DNA of 64,000 nucleotides from the NCBI RefSeq assembly GCF_025998535.1, contig NZ_AP024233.1, positions 1,525,219 through 1,589,218 on the forward strand, written 5' to 3'. Source of the stretch: Desulfolithobacter dissulfuricans. Lineage in GTDB: Bacteria; Desulfobacterota; Desulfobulbia; Desulfobulbales; Desulfobulbaceae. Under the pieces are notes generated by a model, which was not told where the DNA came from, searched no databases, and worked only from the letters and a program-made list of their open reading frames with translations. This document shows positions 1-9,576 of the stretch, piece after piece. Numbering within the stretch: the first letter of the stretch is position 1; every line of letters begins with the position of its first letter. The translations under genes were made by a program, and so were the position numbers.

Positions 1-229
1 ACAACCATATTGTTTCCCTTCTCCGGGTCCGGAGCAGGAGACTGCCTGAAGGTGCACCGACCCCCGACCAGTGGCCGGAAAACGGTTCCTTGGATGTCAG
101 CCGGCCCTGAGCCGCAGGACAGCCGCTGCAGGTTTTTCAGTTTTTTATTGTTTGTTGTTCTTCCCGGCCCTGTAAACGGGAAGACAATGCCATGAATTTC
201 GTTACAGGAGTTATGGAGAAAAAAAGACA
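1..229. other. Upstream region of transketolase, no convincing gene
   Basis: An open frame runs from the left edge to a TGA at 193-195, but its composition and lack of recognisable sequence argue against coding. Two structures are visible: a short inverted repeat at 21-34 (CTCCGG, GT, CCGGAG) and an 8-bp perfect stem TCTTCCCG/CGGGAAGA at 159-166 and 177-184 with a 10-nt loop, preceded by a T-rich stretch. The second lies in the probable 5' leader of the transketolase gene. No poly-T follows it on the plus strand, so it is more likely a leader hairpin than a terminator. Confidence 0.35.
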
Positions 230-2161
230 ATGGTTCTGAAGTTAGATGTCAGCAAATCAGAATTGAGCAGCGAAGAGATTCAAGAGCTCCAGGCAATGCG
301 CAAGCGGTGTGCCCGGCGCATTCTGCTCTCCACCACCCTGGCTGCCTCCGGCCATCCCGGTGGCTCGCTCTCCTCCCTGGACATGCTGCTGGTCATGTAT
401 GCCATGATGAAGCATGATCCGGCAAATCCCCGCATGCCCGAGCGGGACCGGGCCGTGATGTCCATTGGTCACATCTCCCCGGGTGTCTACTCTGTCCTGG
501 CGGAAAACGGTTATTTTTCCGAAGAGGACTTTCTCCAGGGATTTCGCCGCACCGGTTCTGGTTTTCCAGGCCATGTGGAGTCCATTGTCCCCGGGGTCGA
601 ATGGGACACGGGTAACCTGGGGCAGGGGCTTTCCACCGCTGTCGGCATGGCCCAGGCCCACAAGGTGAAAGGGGAAACCAACCGGGTTTTCTGTCTCATG
701 GGTGACGGTGAACACCAGAAAGGCCAGCTGGTGGAAGCAATGCGCTATGCCCGTAAATACAGGCTGGACAATCTCATCGGCCTTGTGGACCGCAACCATC
801 TGCAGATCTGCGGCTCCACCGAGGAGGTGATGCCCCAGTCGATCCGCAAACTGTACAGCGACATGGGCTGGGAGGTGATCTACCTGGAAGACGGTCATGA
901 CTACAATGCGCTCTTCCAGGCCATTTCCCGGGCCTACGGCAACACCAGCGGCGTACCGGTGGTGATCATTGCCCGTACCATCATGGGCAAGGGCATTTCG
1001 TTTATGGAAAACCAGGCCAAGTATCACGGTTCGCCCCTCAAGCCGGAACAGCTGGCCGAGGCCCTGGCTGAACTGGGCGTGGAAAACGATCTTGAAAAAT
1101 GGCAGGAACTTCGCCAGCAGCCGGTACGGACCCACACCATCATGGCGCCGCGCACCGACTATCCCGAGGTTTCCCCAGGTGAGCCCATCCTCTACGACGC
1201 AAAGACCATGACCGACAACCGTTCCGCCTATGGCAACGCCCTGCTCGGACTGGCCGAGGCCAACAACAACGGGACCCCGGTGATCACCGGTATCTCGTGT
1301 GACCTGGAAGGATCGGTCAAGATGGGCGGATTCCATAAACATTCACCCGAGGCCTATTTTGAGGCCGGTATCCAGGAACACCATGCCGCGGCCATGGCCG
1401 GGGCCATGAGCTGTGAAAACCTGGTCACCTTCTTCTCCACCTTTGGTGTTTTTGCTGTTTCCGAGGTCTACAACCAGAACCGGCTCAGCGATTTCAACCA
1501 TGCCAACATGAAGATCGTCGCCACCCATCTGGGGCTCGACGTGGGTGAAGACGGGCCGACCCACCAGGGCATCGATTACCTGGGACTCTTTAAAAATCTG
1601 TTCCGGTTCTCGGTCTTCATGCCGGCCGATCCCAACCAGACCGACCGTATTGTCCGCTATATTGCCACCAGCCCTGGAAATCATTTCGTGGGCATGGGGC
1701 GCTCCAAGACGCCTGTGATCACCCGGGAAGACGGCTCAGTGTTCTTTGACACCGACTATGTCTTTACACCGGGTCGGGCAGACTGGCTGCGGCGGGGCAG
1801 CGACGCGACCATCATCACCTACGGCGCGGTGACTCCGAGCTGTATCGAGGCCTGGAAATTGCTGCAGGAGGCCGGTATCTCAGTGTCGGTACTGAACATG
1901 GCCTCGCTTATTCCGCTCGATCGCGACAGCGTGATCGAGGCCGCCAAGGCCGGTCCCCTGGTCACGGTGGAAGACCACCACGTGGAGAGTGGGCTCGGCG
2001 TCAGTGTGGCAACCGAGCTGGTCGAGGCCGGCGTCTCGACACCGCTGGTTCGTCTCGGGGTTCGGCGCTATGGTGGTTCGGGCAAACCGGCCGAGCTCTA
2101 TCAGCAGCAGGGACTGGATGCCCGGTCCATTGCCGAGACGGTCCGGGAACTGCTTAAATAA
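230..2161 (+). CDS. tkt: Transketolase
   Basis: This 643-residue protein matches the full length of bacterial transketolases. Such enzymes use thiamine diphosphate to move two-carbon ketol units between sugar phosphates in the non-oxidative pentose phosphate pathway. The N-terminal half has the SGHPGG segment around His42 and the thiamine-diphosphate/Mg motif GDGE at 158-161, closed by DRN near 187-189. The central pyrimidine-binding domain follows from about residue 325, and the small C-terminal domain from about 520. A GGAG lies some 12 nt before the ATG, which is longer than ideal. The gene stands alone, facing the leuS-lptE unit across a shared terminator. Dihydroxyacetone synthase or a related ketolase is a less likely alternative. 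Confidence 0.93.
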   Translation: MVLKLDVSKSELSSEEIQELQAMRKRCARRILLSTTLAASGHPGGSLSSLDMLLVMYAMMKHDPANPRMPERDRAVMSIGHISPGVYSVLAENGYFSEEDFLQGFRRTGSGFPGHVESIVPGVEWDTGNLGQGLSTAVGMAQAHKVKGETNRVFCLMGDGEHQKGQLVEAMRYARKYRLDNLIGLVDRNHLQICGSTEEVMPQSIRKLYSDMGWEVIYLEDGHDYNALFQAISRAYGNTSGVPVVIIARTIMGKGISFMENQAKYHGSPLKPEQLAEALAELGVENDLEKWQELRQQPVRTHTIMAPRTDYPEVSPGEPILYDAKTMTDNRSAYGNALLGLAEANNNGTPVITGISCDLEGSVKMGGFHKHSPEAYFEAGIQEHHAAAMAGAMSCENLVTFFSTFGVFAVSEVYNQNRLSDFNHANMKIVATHLGLDVGEDGPTHQGIDYLGLFKNLFRFSVFMPADPNQTDRIVRYIATSPGNHFVGMGRSKTPVITREDGSVFFDTDYVFTPGRADWLRRGSDATIITYGAVTPSCIEAWKLLQEAGISVSVLNMASLIPLDRDSVIEAAKAGPLVTVEDHHVESGLGVSVATELVEAGVSTPLVRLGVRRYGGSGKPAELYQQQGLDARSIAETVRELLK

Positions 2162-2188
2162 GGATTGCCACCCAGATAGCAGAAAGAA

Positions 2189-2231
2189 AAAAAAGACGCG
2201 ACAGCCGCTATCTGGCTGTCGCGTCTTTTTT
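2189..2231. terminator. Bidirectional rho-independent terminator
   Basis: An 18-bp perfect inverted repeat has its arms at 2189-2206 and 2214-2231 with a 7-nt loop. The outer pairs are A:T and give a T-run on either strand, while the inner stem is GC-rich (GACGCGACAGCC). It sits between two convergent genes, transketolase (plus) and lptE (minus), so it probably ends both transcripts. Confidence 0.9.
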
Positions 2232-2278
2232 TATGTCCTCTTTGTCTTCTGGCCAGCTTGAAAATTTTGTTTTTTCTG

Positions 2279-2836
2279 CTACCGGCCGGGGCTCTTTTCT
2301 GTCTCTTTTCTTCTCTGTTCCTGCCGCAGCCTCTCCAGGGTTCCAAGATAGATCCGTTCCGAGAGATCGGCAATAATCTGCTCCACCGCCTCCTGTTCGT
2401 TGATGCTGGTGGTGTTGTCGCTGAGCTGGTATTCCTCGCTCCATACTTCCCGCGGGACCTCCCAGAGCAGGGTGCCGTTTTTCAGGTCTTTGAGCACGTA
2501 GCGGACCTGGAGCCGGACCTTGACCTCTTTTGTCTCGGCATTGCCATCCCAGGATATGCTGGGCAGATCGATGGCGACGATTTCACCGGCCAGAATCAGA
2601 TCGGCCCGCTCCCGATCCCGGATCAGGTTGATACTGGGCGATTTCTGGAACCAGCGGGCCAGAGAGTGGTAGATTCTGGTGTCCAGGTCCAGCTGGTTGG
2701 TGCGGTTTTTCCACTGGGGCATGTAGACGGTCTTTTCCGGTCCATCATAGATGTGGGGAAAATAATAACCGCAGCCGCCGAACACAAGTGTAAGCAGCAG
2801 GACGGTCAGGAGTTGACCCCTCTTGTACAGTCTCAC
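2279..2836 (-). CDS. lptE: LPS-assembly lipoprotein LptE family
   Basis: The protein begins VRLYKRGQLL and has a hydrophobic signal segment ending in the lipobox GGC at residues 20-22, so it should be a lipoprotein anchored through Cys22. The body resembles the LptE/RlpB family, the partner of LptD that inserts lipopolysaccharide into the outer membrane: a conserved YxFPHIYDG start after the anchor, a central AD-LILAGEI strand, and a C-terminal helix rich in Glu and Arg. I chose the GTG at 2836 because AGGGGG precedes it closely and it puts the signal peptide at the N-terminus; an upstream ATG at 2914 would lie inside leuS. The gene follows leuS by about 40 bp, the same pairing as leuS-lptE in many Proteobacteria. 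Confidence 0.8.
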   Translation of the reverse strand: MRLYKRGQLLTVLLLTLVFGGCGYYFPHIYDGPEKTVYMPQWKNRTNQLDLDTRIYHSLARWFQKSPSINLIRDRERADLILAGEIVAIDLPSISWDGNAETKEVKVRLQVRYVLKDLKNGTLLWEVPREVWSEEYQLSDNTTSINEQEAVEQIIADLSERIYLGTLERLRQEQRRKETEKSPGR

Positions 2837-2876
2837 GTGATACCCCCTGTCGTGGTATGGGCTATGGGTCTGTGGT

Positions 2877-5366
2877 TCAGACGACGATATTGACCAGCTT
2901 GCCCTGAACCACAATAATCTTTCTGGGTTTTTTGTCGCCGGTGAACTTCTGGACCCGTTCGTCGGCCAGAGCCTGTTTTTTTAAGTCCTCCTCCTGGATA
3001 GCCGCCGGAACCTGCAGCCGGGCCCGGACTTTGCCGTTCACCTGGACCACAATGGTTATCTCCTCTTCCTTCAAAGCCTCGGGATCACAGGTGGGCCAGG
3101 GTTCCTGATCCAGAAGTGTGGTATGTCCCGTCTGTTCCCAGAGTTCGGCGCAGAAATGGGGAACCATGGGAAAGAGAAGCCGCAGGATGGCCTCCAGGGC
3201 CTGGCGCAGGACCGTGCGGTGGATCCTGGCTGCCTGCTCAGCGGTCAGCCGGGAGATCTGATTGGTCAGTTCCATGACCGCTGAAATGGCGGTGTTGAAA
3301 TGGAAGTTGGTTTCAATGGAATCGGTAACCCGCTGGATCGTCTGGTGTGTCTTGCGGTAGAGGGCCCTATCGGTTTCGTTCAGGTCGCTGATCCGGATAT
3401 CCTGGGGTTCCTCCTGAAAGCAGTCCAGGCTGGAGTTGACGAGCCGGTATACCCGGTTGAGAAAACGCGACGCCCCGTCCACCCCCTGGGCGTTCCATTC
3501 CAGATCCTTTTCCGGCGGCGCAGCGAACAGGGAAAAGAGACGGGTGGTGTCGGCCCCGTATTGATCGATGAGATCCGAGGGATCCACCACGTTGCCCTTG
3601 GACTTGGACATCTTGGCCCCGTCCTTGATCACCATGCCCTGGGTCAGGAGATTGGTAAACGGTTCGTCGATGTTGAGGTAACCAAGATCCCGCAGCACTT
3701 TGGTGAAAAACCTGGAATAGAGCAGGTGGAGGATGGCATGTTCCACCCCGCCGATGTACTGGTCCACCGGCAGCCAGTAGCCGGCCTTTGCCGGATCCAG
3801 CGGCGCCTGGTCGTTATCGGGGCAGGTGTACCTGGCAAAATACCAGGACGACTCGACAAAGGTATCCATGGTGTCGGTCTCCCGCCTGGCCGGACCACCG
3901 CAACCGGGGCAGCTGGTGCTGTAGAACTCCTCTTGCTGGTGAAGCGGGGCGTGGCTGCCGTTTGGATCGTTTGTGCCCGGCAGGGTTACGGGCAGCTCAT
4001 CGGCGGGTACCGGGACCACGCCGCACTCGGGACAGTGGATGATCGGGATAGGGGCGCCCCAGTACCGCTGGCGGGAGATACCCCAGTCCCGAAGCCGGTA
4101 GGTGATGTGCGGTCGGCCAAAACCCTTGTCGGCGGCATAATCGATGATGGCCTTTTTGGCTTCCTGCCAGTCCATACCGGTGAACTCAGCGGAATCGACC
4201 AGTTTTCCAGGACCGGTCCAGGCCTCCTCCATGGTCTCGCCGGCCAGGTGGTTTCCTTCCGGCTGGATCACCGGACGAATGGGCAGACCATATTTTCTCG
4301 CAAACTCGAAATCACGCTGATCATGGGCCGGGACGGCCATGACAGCTCCGGTGCCGTATTCCATGAGTACAAAGTTGGCCACATAGATGGGCACCCTTTC
4401 GCCGTTGAAGGGGTTGATGCAGTAAGCGCCGGTGAAGACACCATGCTTTTCCGGTTCCTCGTCCACGGCCAGGCGCTGTTTCTCAATCAGAGTCTTTTCT
4501 ATGAACTCCCGGACCCGGGTTTCCTCCTCGCGTCCCTGGATGAGTTTGTCGATGAGCGGATGTTCCACGGCCAGCGACATGAAGGTCACCCCGAAGATGG
4601 TGTCGGGCCGGGTGGTAAAGATGGTGATCTTCTCCTGGCTGTCCTCCACCGGGAAATCGCAGGCCAATCCTTCGCTGCGGCCGATCCAGTTGCGCTGCAT
4701 GGTGACAACCTTTTCCGGCCAGCCGGTGAGCTGATCCAGGTCTTCCAGCAGTTCGTCGGCATAATCGGTGATCTTGAAAAACCAGCCGTACATGGTTTTG
4801 GGCAGGACATGCTCGTCGCAGCGCCAGCAGCAACCGTCGATGACCTGTTCCCGCGCCAGCACGGTCTGGCAGCTCTTACACCAGTTGACCGTGGTCTCCT
4901 TGCGATACACCAGCCCCTTTTCAAGCATCTGCAGAAAGATGAGCTGTTCCCACCGATAATAGGAGGGATCACAGGTGGCCAGTTCCCGGTCCCAGTCGTA
5001 ACTGAGGCCCATGGCCTTGAGCTGGTCACGCATGTAGGCGATATTATCGTAGGTCCAGGTAGCAGGATGGATACCGCGCTTCAGGGCAGCGTTTTCCGCC
5101 GGCAGGCCAAAGGCGTCCCAGCCCATGGGATGAATGACATTGAAACCCTGCATGCGTTTGTAGCGGGCAATGACATCACCGATGGAGTAGTTGCGGACAT
5201 GCCCCATGTGGATCCGGCCGGAGGGATAGGGAAACATCTCCAGGACATAATATTTCTTGCGGGAAGGATCTTCGCTCACCTTGTACGGTTTTTCTTCGGC
5301 CCAGCGTTGCTGCCATTTGGCCTCGATGGTCTTGAAATCGTACCTGTCGCTCGACTGTCTATCCAT
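2877..5366 (-). CDS. leuS: Leucyl-tRNA synthetase
   Basis: The 829-residue product is a class I aminoacyl-tRNA synthetase that charges tRNA-Leu in the cytoplasm. The HIGH signature appears as HMGH at residues 53-56 and the KMSKS loop as KMSKS at 585-589. Between them lies the large CP1 editing domain (roughly 220-420, with the threonine-rich TTRPDTIFG motif). A Cys-rich zinc-type segment (CKSC then CCWRC) lies around 155-185. The C-terminus has the anticodon-binding and tRNA-contacting domains. Length and motif order are those of bacterial LeuRS. It follows dnaB on the same strand by about 80 bp and precedes lptE. Confidence 0.97.
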   Translation of the reverse strand: MDRQSSDRYDFKTIEAKWQQRWAEEKPYKVSEDPSRKKYYVLEMFPYPSGRIHMGHVRNYSIGDVIARYKRMQGFNVIHPMGWDAFGLPAENAALKRGIHPATWTYDNIAYMRDQLKAMGLSYDWDRELATCDPSYYRWEQLIFLQMLEKGLVYRKETTVNWCKSCQTVLAREQVIDGCCWRCDEHVLPKTMYGWFFKITDYADELLEDLDQLTGWPEKVVTMQRNWIGRSEGLACDFPVEDSQEKITIFTTRPDTIFGVTFMSLAVEHPLIDKLIQGREEETRVREFIEKTLIEKQRLAVDEEPEKHGVFTGAYCINPFNGERVPIYVANFVLMEYGTGAVMAVPAHDQRDFEFARKYGLPIRPVIQPEGNHLAGETMEEAWTGPGKLVDSAEFTGMDWQEAKKAIIDYAADKGFGRPHITYRLRDWGISRQRYWGAPIPIIHCPECGVVPVPADELPVTLPGTNDPNGSHAPLHQQEEFYSTSCPGCGGPARRETDTMDTFVESSWYFARYTCPDNDQAPLDPAKAGYWLPVDQYIGGVEHAILHLLYSRFFTKVLRDLGYLNIDEPFTNLLTQGMVIKDGAKMSKSKGNVVDPSDLIDQYGADTTRLFSLFAAPPEKDLEWNAQGVDGASRFLNRVYRLVNSSLDCFQEEPQDIRISDLNETDRALYRKTHQTIQRVTDSIETNFHFNTAISAVMELTNQISRLTAEQAARIHRTVLRQALEAILRLLFPMVPHFCAELWEQTGHTTLLDQEPWPTCDPEALKEEEITIVVQVNGKVRARLQVPAAIQEEDLKKQALADERVQKFTGDKKPRKIIVVQGKLVNIVV

Positions 5367-5445
5367 GACTCTCTGTGGTTTGGTTGTTTACATGAATCCG
5401 TGCAGCTTGCCGGGTTGCCGCCCCGGCCGGGCAGGGGCGTGGCTC

Positions 5446-6837
5446 CTAGCTGTATCCTTCTCCCGGAGGCTGCATGGGGGTGTAGTTTTCAAACGTAGTG
5501 TACTGGGAGAGGAAGGTCAATTTGACCGTACCAATGGGCCCATTACGCTGTTTGCCGATGATCACCTCGGCAATGCCCCGGTTGGGGTTGTCCTCTGCGG
5601 TGTTATACACCTCGTCGCGGTAGATGAAAAGGATAAGGTCGGCATCCTGCTCAATGGCGCCGGACTCACGCAGGTCCGAGAGCTGGGGCCGCTTGTCGTT
5701 TCGAGATTCCAGGCTGCGGTTGAGCTGTGAGAGGGCCACCACCGGGACATCGAGTTCCTTGGCCATGGCCTTGAGCGAGCGGGAGATGTCGCTGATCTCC
5801 TGGGTACGGTTCTCGATATTGGACTTACCCTTCATCAGCTGCAGATAGTCGACCACAATCAGGCCAAGGTTATGTTCGGCCTTGAGGCGTCGGGCCTTGG
5901 CGCGCATGTCGAGCACGCTCATGGCCGCTGTATCGTCGATGAAGATGGGCGCGTCGGTGAGCATGCCGGTGGCCCGGGTCAGTTTGGGCCAGTCGCTTTC
6001 CAGCAGCCGGCCGGTCCGGATTCGCTGGGAATCGATGCGGCCCACAGAGCAGAGCATACGCAGGGCCAGCTGTTCCATGGACATCTCAAGACTGAAGACC
6101 CCCACGGATACCTTCTCGATAAGAGCGGCATGCTGGACCATGTTCATGACCAGGGCGGTCTTGCCCATACTGGGGCGGCCGGCGAGAATGATCAGGTCCG
6201 AAGGCTGCAGCCCGGCAGTCATCCTGTCAAGTTCTTCATAGCCTGTGGCCACACCGGTGATATGTTCCTTGCGTTCAAAGAGCTTGGTTACCCGTTCAAA
6301 GGCCCGGGGCACGATCTTGGCCATGGGCTGGAAGCCCTGACCCTTTTTGGCCTGGGCGATCTCAAAGATGGTCCGCTCGGCGTCGTCAACCAGGGAGTCG
6401 ATATCGTCCTGTTCTTCGTAACAACGGGCCGCCACTTCTGTGGCGCTGCGGATGAGGCGACGGAGAATGGATTTCTGGCGGATTATTTTCGCGTGGTGGA
6501 CCAGGGTCCCGGAAAAGGGGATGATATCGGTCAGTGAGGCCAGGTAGGCAGGACCGCCGACCTGATCGAGTTTGTTCTGGTCGCTGAGAAGGTTGGTGAC
6601 CGTGATCAGGTCATGGGGTTCTCTTTTTTCAAAGAGCTGGACCATGGCCTGGTAGATCAGCTTGTGGGCGTCGCGGTAGAAATCTTCCGGCTCGAGAATC
6701 TCGACAATTTTGATCAGGGATCCATCCTGAATGAGGACAGTCCCGAGTACGGCCTGTTCCGCCTCCACATTCTGGGGCGGCAGGGTACCGGTATGGCGCT
6801 GTTCCTGTGGTACGGGTGACGATGTTTGCAGAGCCAT
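5446..6837 (-). CDS. dnaB: Replicative DNA helicase DnaB
   Basis: The 463-residue protein has the two-part DnaB layout. The N-terminal helical domain (about 20-125) includes the PQNVEAEQAVLGT motif typical of the family. The C-terminal RecA-like motor domain has Walker A GRPSMGKT at 220-227, a Walker B segment ending VVDYLQLM, and the arginine-finger region near the C-terminus. It is the hexameric 5'-3' helicase of the replication fork. It lies between rplI and leuS on the minus strand, matching the common rpsF-rpsR-rplI-dnaB order. No intein or large insertion is present. The ribosome binding site is weak. Confidence 0.96.
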   Translation of the reverse strand: MALQTSSPVPQEQRHTGTLPPQNVEAEQAVLGTVLIQDGSLIKIVEILEPEDFYRDAHKLIYQAMVQLFEKREPHDLITVTNLLSDQNKLDQVGGPAYLASLTDIIPFSGTLVHHAKIIRQKSILRRLIRSATEVAARCYEEQDDIDSLVDDAERTIFEIAQAKKGQGFQPMAKIVPRAFERVTKLFERKEHITGVATGYEELDRMTAGLQPSDLIILAGRPSMGKTALVMNMVQHAALIEKVSVGVFSLEMSMEQLALRMLCSVGRIDSQRIRTGRLLESDWPKLTRATGMLTDAPIFIDDTAAMSVLDMRAKARRLKAEHNLGLIVVDYLQLMKGKSNIENRTQEISDISRSLKAMAKELDVPVVALSQLNRSLESRNDKRPQLSDLRESGAIEQDADLILFIYRDEVYNTAEDNPNRGIAEVIIGKQRNGPIGTVKLTFLSQYTTFENYTPMQPPGEGYS

Positions 6838-6916
6838 ATCAGTTCAGCTGGAGAAATGTCTAAACCGTGTAGGGTTCAGACAGAAAAAAGGCGGTGTTAT
6901 CCACTGTCAGAAACGA

Positions 6917-6957
6917 CGAATGGTTTTTCCTGCATAGTGAGCGGGAAAAACCATTCG
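6917..6957 (-). terminator. Long hairpin between rplI and dnaB
   Basis: A perfect 14-bp stem has its arms at 6917-6930 and 6944-6957 with a 13-nt loop. It lies just downstream of the rplI stop codon. The stem itself contains TTTTT/AAAAA, but no T-run follows it on either strand. It may end or attenuate the rplI transcript, or act as a processing site before dnaB. Confidence 0.55.
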
Positions 6958-7015
6958 CCTGGCAAGCAACTGATTGCGGCTGCCGACAGGACCGGCAGCT
7001 CCGTGCTCTGGCAGC

Positions 7016-7477
7016 CTAAGCCGCGTCACCCGCGGTTTCCGGTACCACCTGCACGATGATATCGGTGGTCATCTGGTAACCCACCTTGACAGCAACCTTG
7101 ACTTCGCCGATGGCCTTGATCGGCTCAGCCAGCAGAATGGCTTTGCGATCTACAGCAATGCCGGCTTCGTCAAGTTTCTCTGCAATATCGCTGGTGGTAA
7201 CGGAACCAAAGAGCCGGTCCTCTTCGCCAACCCGGCGGGCGATTTCAATGGTCTTGCCTTCCAGCTTCTCGGCCAGGGACTGGGCAGCCTTTTTCTCCTC
7301 TTCGAGTCGGGCGGCGATGGCAGCCTTCTCCCGTTCGAGGCGGGCCATGTTTTCCTTGTTCGCGGGTACGGCAAAACCTTTGGGAAAGAGATAGTTTCTG
7401 GCATAGCCAGGCTTGACATTTACAATGTCTCCTTCCTGTCCAAGATTGTCAATTGTCTTTTTCAGTATGATTTCCAT
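7016..7477 (-). CDS. rplI: 50S ribosomal protein L9
   Basis: The 153-residue protein begins MEIILKKTIDNLGQEGDIV and has the GYARNYLFPKGFA segment typical of the L9 N-terminal 23S rRNA-binding domain. A long charged connecting helix (about 40-75, rich in Ala, Glu and Lys) and a globular C-terminal domain follow. L9 sits at the base of the L1 stalk. AAAGAGGA lies in good position before the ATG. It is separated from the upstream DUF2232 gene by a terminator, so it may have its own promoter in the interval 7478-7700. Confidence 0.97.
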   Translation of the reverse strand: MEIILKKTIDNLGQEGDIVNVKPGYARNYLFPKGFAVPANKENMARLEREKAAIAARLEEEKKAAQSLAEKLEGKTIEIARRVGEEDRLFGSVTTSDIAEKLDEAGIAVDRKAILLAEPIKAIGEVKVAVKVGYQMTTDIIVQVVPETAGDAA

Positions 7478-7704
7478 CGGTTGGATCCTCTTTCGTCATA
7501 TTCGCAAGAATTATCGAAAAATGAAGCTGTACAGTACCCGCCTGGATTAAGTGGTTCGGATCAGAATGGGCTGTGAACTTCTTCCGGTCCTTCTGAAAAA
7601 CTGTCAATGGCTTTGGTACCAGTGTTTGCCGGTAAAAATTTTCTTTCCGGGCATGGTGTCCAGGGAACAGCGTTTCAAAAACGACCTGCTTTGTACGGCA
7701 TCTG

Positions 7705-7732
7705 AAAAACAACCGGCATCCACCGGTTGTTT
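7705..7732 (-). terminator. Rho-independent terminator after the DUF2232 gene
   Basis: A perfect 10-bp stem, AAACAACCGG/CCGGTTGTTT, has arms at 7707-7716 and 7723-7732 and a 6-nt loop. Read on the minus strand it runs straight into TTTTT at 7709-7705. It lies a few bases past the stop codon of the minus-strand membrane-protein gene, so it should separate the rpsF-rpsR-DUF2232 transcript from rplI. Confidence 0.8.
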
Positions 7733-7739
7733 CGTCTTG

Positions 7740-8723
7740 TCAGGTGTTTTGGTGTTCGTCCGCCGGCGGGGTCTGGAATTTTCTGAAATCCAGCCAGACA
7801 TCGGCCAGCCCCAGCATAGCCACCAGCAGCAACCCGTAGCTCTGGACAATGAGGATAATATACAGAACCATCCTCAGATATCCAGGTACTTTCCACCGGT
7901 CAAGCAGAAAAACAACCACCGCCAGACCCTGGAAGAAGTAGAGCAGCCCCATGACCAGGGCGAGACAGGTACCCAGGTCACGAATGAATCCCCGGCCAAC
8001 CAGGATGAGCAGTCCGGCCCCGATTATTCCCCACACCAGCCGGTCGGGCAGCTGCCACTTGCTGTATGGGGGCCAGGGGGCAAATTCCGGATGCAGACGC
8101 CTGAGTATCCTGCTGCCGGCAACCAGGTTGAGCCAGACGGTCAGCAGCAGGGAGCAGGCAAGTACCCCGGGCAGCACCCGGGGGATCAGCATCCTTATGT
8201 CATCGACCACTTCTTTCAGGGCCAGGAGCATTTCCGGAGAAAGCTCGGTGCTCTGGCGGTAGGCCTCGTAGGTCTGGGCAAATCCAGCATCCAGCATCTC
8301 CACGAGATGGCGGTAGGGATTAACCCCCTGGGTCATTCCGTAGATGGCCCAGAGAATAAACCAGGTAAGGCCGAGAACAAAAACGCCGCGACCGCCGGCC
8401 GCGACCGGTGATTCGCCCTGGATCGTGCTTCGGTACAGACTGTAGCCCAGCGGTACCAGGCTCAGCACGAGAAGCTCCATGCCGAGCTCACCGGTACCTA
8501 TCGCCACCATGAGTGAAACGACAAGACCGTTTCGCAGATAGATGCTCCCCTGACGCAGGCCATGCACCCGGAGGGTATATAGTACCGGGATGGCCAGCAG
8601 TCCCGCCCCCCAGCTGAAGAGGGAGGGAATCAGAACCGGCAGGGAAAATACGGCGGCCAGCAGGACCGCCGGACCCGATAGTGGCGAATTGTTCGCGGGT
8701 CTGGCGCTGTCATGCTCCGCCAC
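7740..8723 (-). CDS. DUF2232 (YybS-like) integral membrane protein
   Basis: The 327-residue protein is strongly hydrophobic, with about eight predicted membrane segments. The first cluster spans roughly residues 20-115, a middle pair lies near 135-155, and four more lie between about 205 and 315. A soluble, acidic loop around 165-190 sits between the halves. The pattern and location match the DUF2232/YybS family, which is often encoded between rpsR and rplI in Desulfobacterota and Firmicutes. No biochemical role is established for the family, and I assign none. It lies 13 bp after rpsR and is followed by a terminator. Confidence 0.75.
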   Translation of the reverse strand: MAEHDSARPANNSPLSGPAVLLAAVFSLPVLIPSLFSWGAGLLAIPVLYTLRVHGLRQGSIYLRNGLVVSLMVAIGTGELGMELLVLSLVPLGYSLYRSTIQGESPVAAGGRGVFVLGLTWFILWAIYGMTQGVNPYRHLVEMLDAGFAQTYEAYRQSTELSPEMLLALKEVVDDIRMLIPRVLPGVLACSLLLTVWLNLVAGSRILRRLHPEFAPWPPYSKWQLPDRLVWGIIGAGLLILVGRGFIRDLGTCLALVMGLLYFFQGLAVVVFLLDRWKVPGYLRMVLYIILIVQSYGLLLVAMLGLADVWLDFRKFQTPPADEHQNT

Positions 8724-8736
8724 AGTTAGTAATTGC

Positions 8737-8976
8737 TCAGAACTGGGTTGGGCCTGTGTACGGCAGAAGGGCCAGCTGGCGGGCGCGTTTTACCGCTTCG
8801 GTCAGCTGTCTCTGGTGCCTGGCACAGGTACCGTAGATACGTCTGGGAATTATCTTGCCCCGTTCCGTAACAAAATTACGCAGGGTTTTGACATCCTTGT
8901 AATCTATAACCAGCTCTTTATCTGTGCAGAACCGGCACACCCGGCGACGGGAAAATACTCTTTTGCGTGGAGCCAT
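8737..8976 (-). CDS. rpsR: 30S ribosomal protein S18
   Basis: The 79-residue protein has the S18 hallmarks: a basic N-terminus with RRRVCRFC, the [18 protein letters not shown] core, and the [18 protein letters not shown] helix at the C-terminus. S18 binds next to S6 on the 30S platform. The two N-terminal cysteines (CRFC) suggest a zinc-retaining form. It lies 36 bp downstream of rpsF and 13 bp upstream of the DUF2232 gene, so the three are probably cotranscribed. Confidence 0.97.
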   Translation of the reverse strand: MAPRKRVFSRRRVCRFCTDKELVIDYKDVKTLRNFVTERGKIIPRRIYGTCARHQRQLTEAVKRARQLALLPYTGPTQF

Positions 8977-9012
8977 TGTACTTCTCCTTATGTTCTTGTC
9001 CCGGTTCGGGAA

Positions 9013-9423
9013 TTACTCGGTTTTCTCTTCAGTTGAGGCGGTCTCTTCAGCAGCACCGGCCTCTTCCTCGGTTTCTTCAGGTGCAGCTTCGGCGGCCACC
9101 AGTTCCATTTCCCTGGCGATTTGCTCGGCATCGATGGAATCGGCCAGCTTGATGGTGAGGTAGCGCAGGACCCGGTCATCGATGCGGAAGATACGCTCCA
9201 ACTCATCAACAGCGGCAGCCGGGGCGGCGTAGTTGATATAAACGTAGTAGCCCTGGACCTCTTTCCTGATCTCATAGGCCAGTCGTTTCATGCCCCAGCG
9301 ATCAAGATTGATGATCGTGCCGCCATCATCGGTGATGATGGCATTGGTACGATCGATGATTTCCGTGAACTGGTCTTCGCCCAGGTTTGGGCGCAGAATG
9401 TAGGTGGTTTCGTAGTGACGCAT
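9013..9423 (-). CDS. rpsF: 30S ribosomal protein S6
   Basis: The 136-residue product begins MRHYETTYILRP, the usual S6 start, and continues with the DRWGMKRLAYEI segment that contacts 16S rRNA and S18. The C-terminal 30 residues form an acidic tail rich in Glu and Ala, as in several Desulfobacterota and Proteobacteria S6 proteins. GAGGAGG is well placed 5-6 nt before the ATG. It is the first gene of the rpsF-rpsR-DUF2232 unit. Confidence 0.97.
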   Translation of the reverse strand: MRHYETTYILRPNLGEDQFTEIIDRTNAIITDDGGTIINLDRWGMKRLAYEIRKEVQGYYVYINYAAPAAAVDELERIFRIDDRVLRYLTIKLADSIDAEQIAREMELVAAEAAPEETEEEAGAAEETASTEEKTE

Positions 9424-9449
9424 GATTCCTCCTCTTGGTCAAAACGGCC

Positions 9450-9478
9450 CTCGCTTCAATCCCTGGGGTGAGAGCGAG
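9450..9478 (-). promoter_or_regulatory. Hairpin in the rpsF leader
   Basis: CTCGCT at 9450-9455 pairs with AGCGAG at 9473-9478 in the short leader between the putative promoter and rpsF. S6-S18 complexes autoregulate through leader hairpins in many bacteria, but I cannot match this one to the known bulged CCG motif, so the role is only a suggestion. Confidence 0.3.
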
Positions 9479-9502
9479 AAGGTTAATGTTGGTGAACATC
9501 TC

Positions 9503-9531
9503 AGTTAACACTGATGCATGCATAGTGTCAA
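9503..9531 (-). promoter_or_regulatory. Possible sigma-70 type promoter for the rpsF operon
   Basis: On the minus strand a perfect -35 box TTGACA (9531-9526) is followed by a 17-nt spacer and TTAACT (9508-9503). The -10 box matches only half the consensus, although a TG dinucleotide lies just upstream. The site is 80 bp before the rpsF start codon. Confidence 0.5.
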
Positions 9532-9576
9532 CAGAAAACTCACCGGCTCAAGAGATGGAGTCAGAGGGGATGGGCG

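Noticed and set aside
257-1342. Long open frame on the minus strand inside transketolase
   Set aside because: It has no recognisable domain and is the antisense shadow of a clear transketolase; composition is that of a reversed GC-rich coding frame.
3300-5498. 732-codon open frame on the plus strand opposite leuS
   Set aside because: It is an antisense shadow of leucyl-tRNA synthetase, whose motifs are intact on the minus strand.
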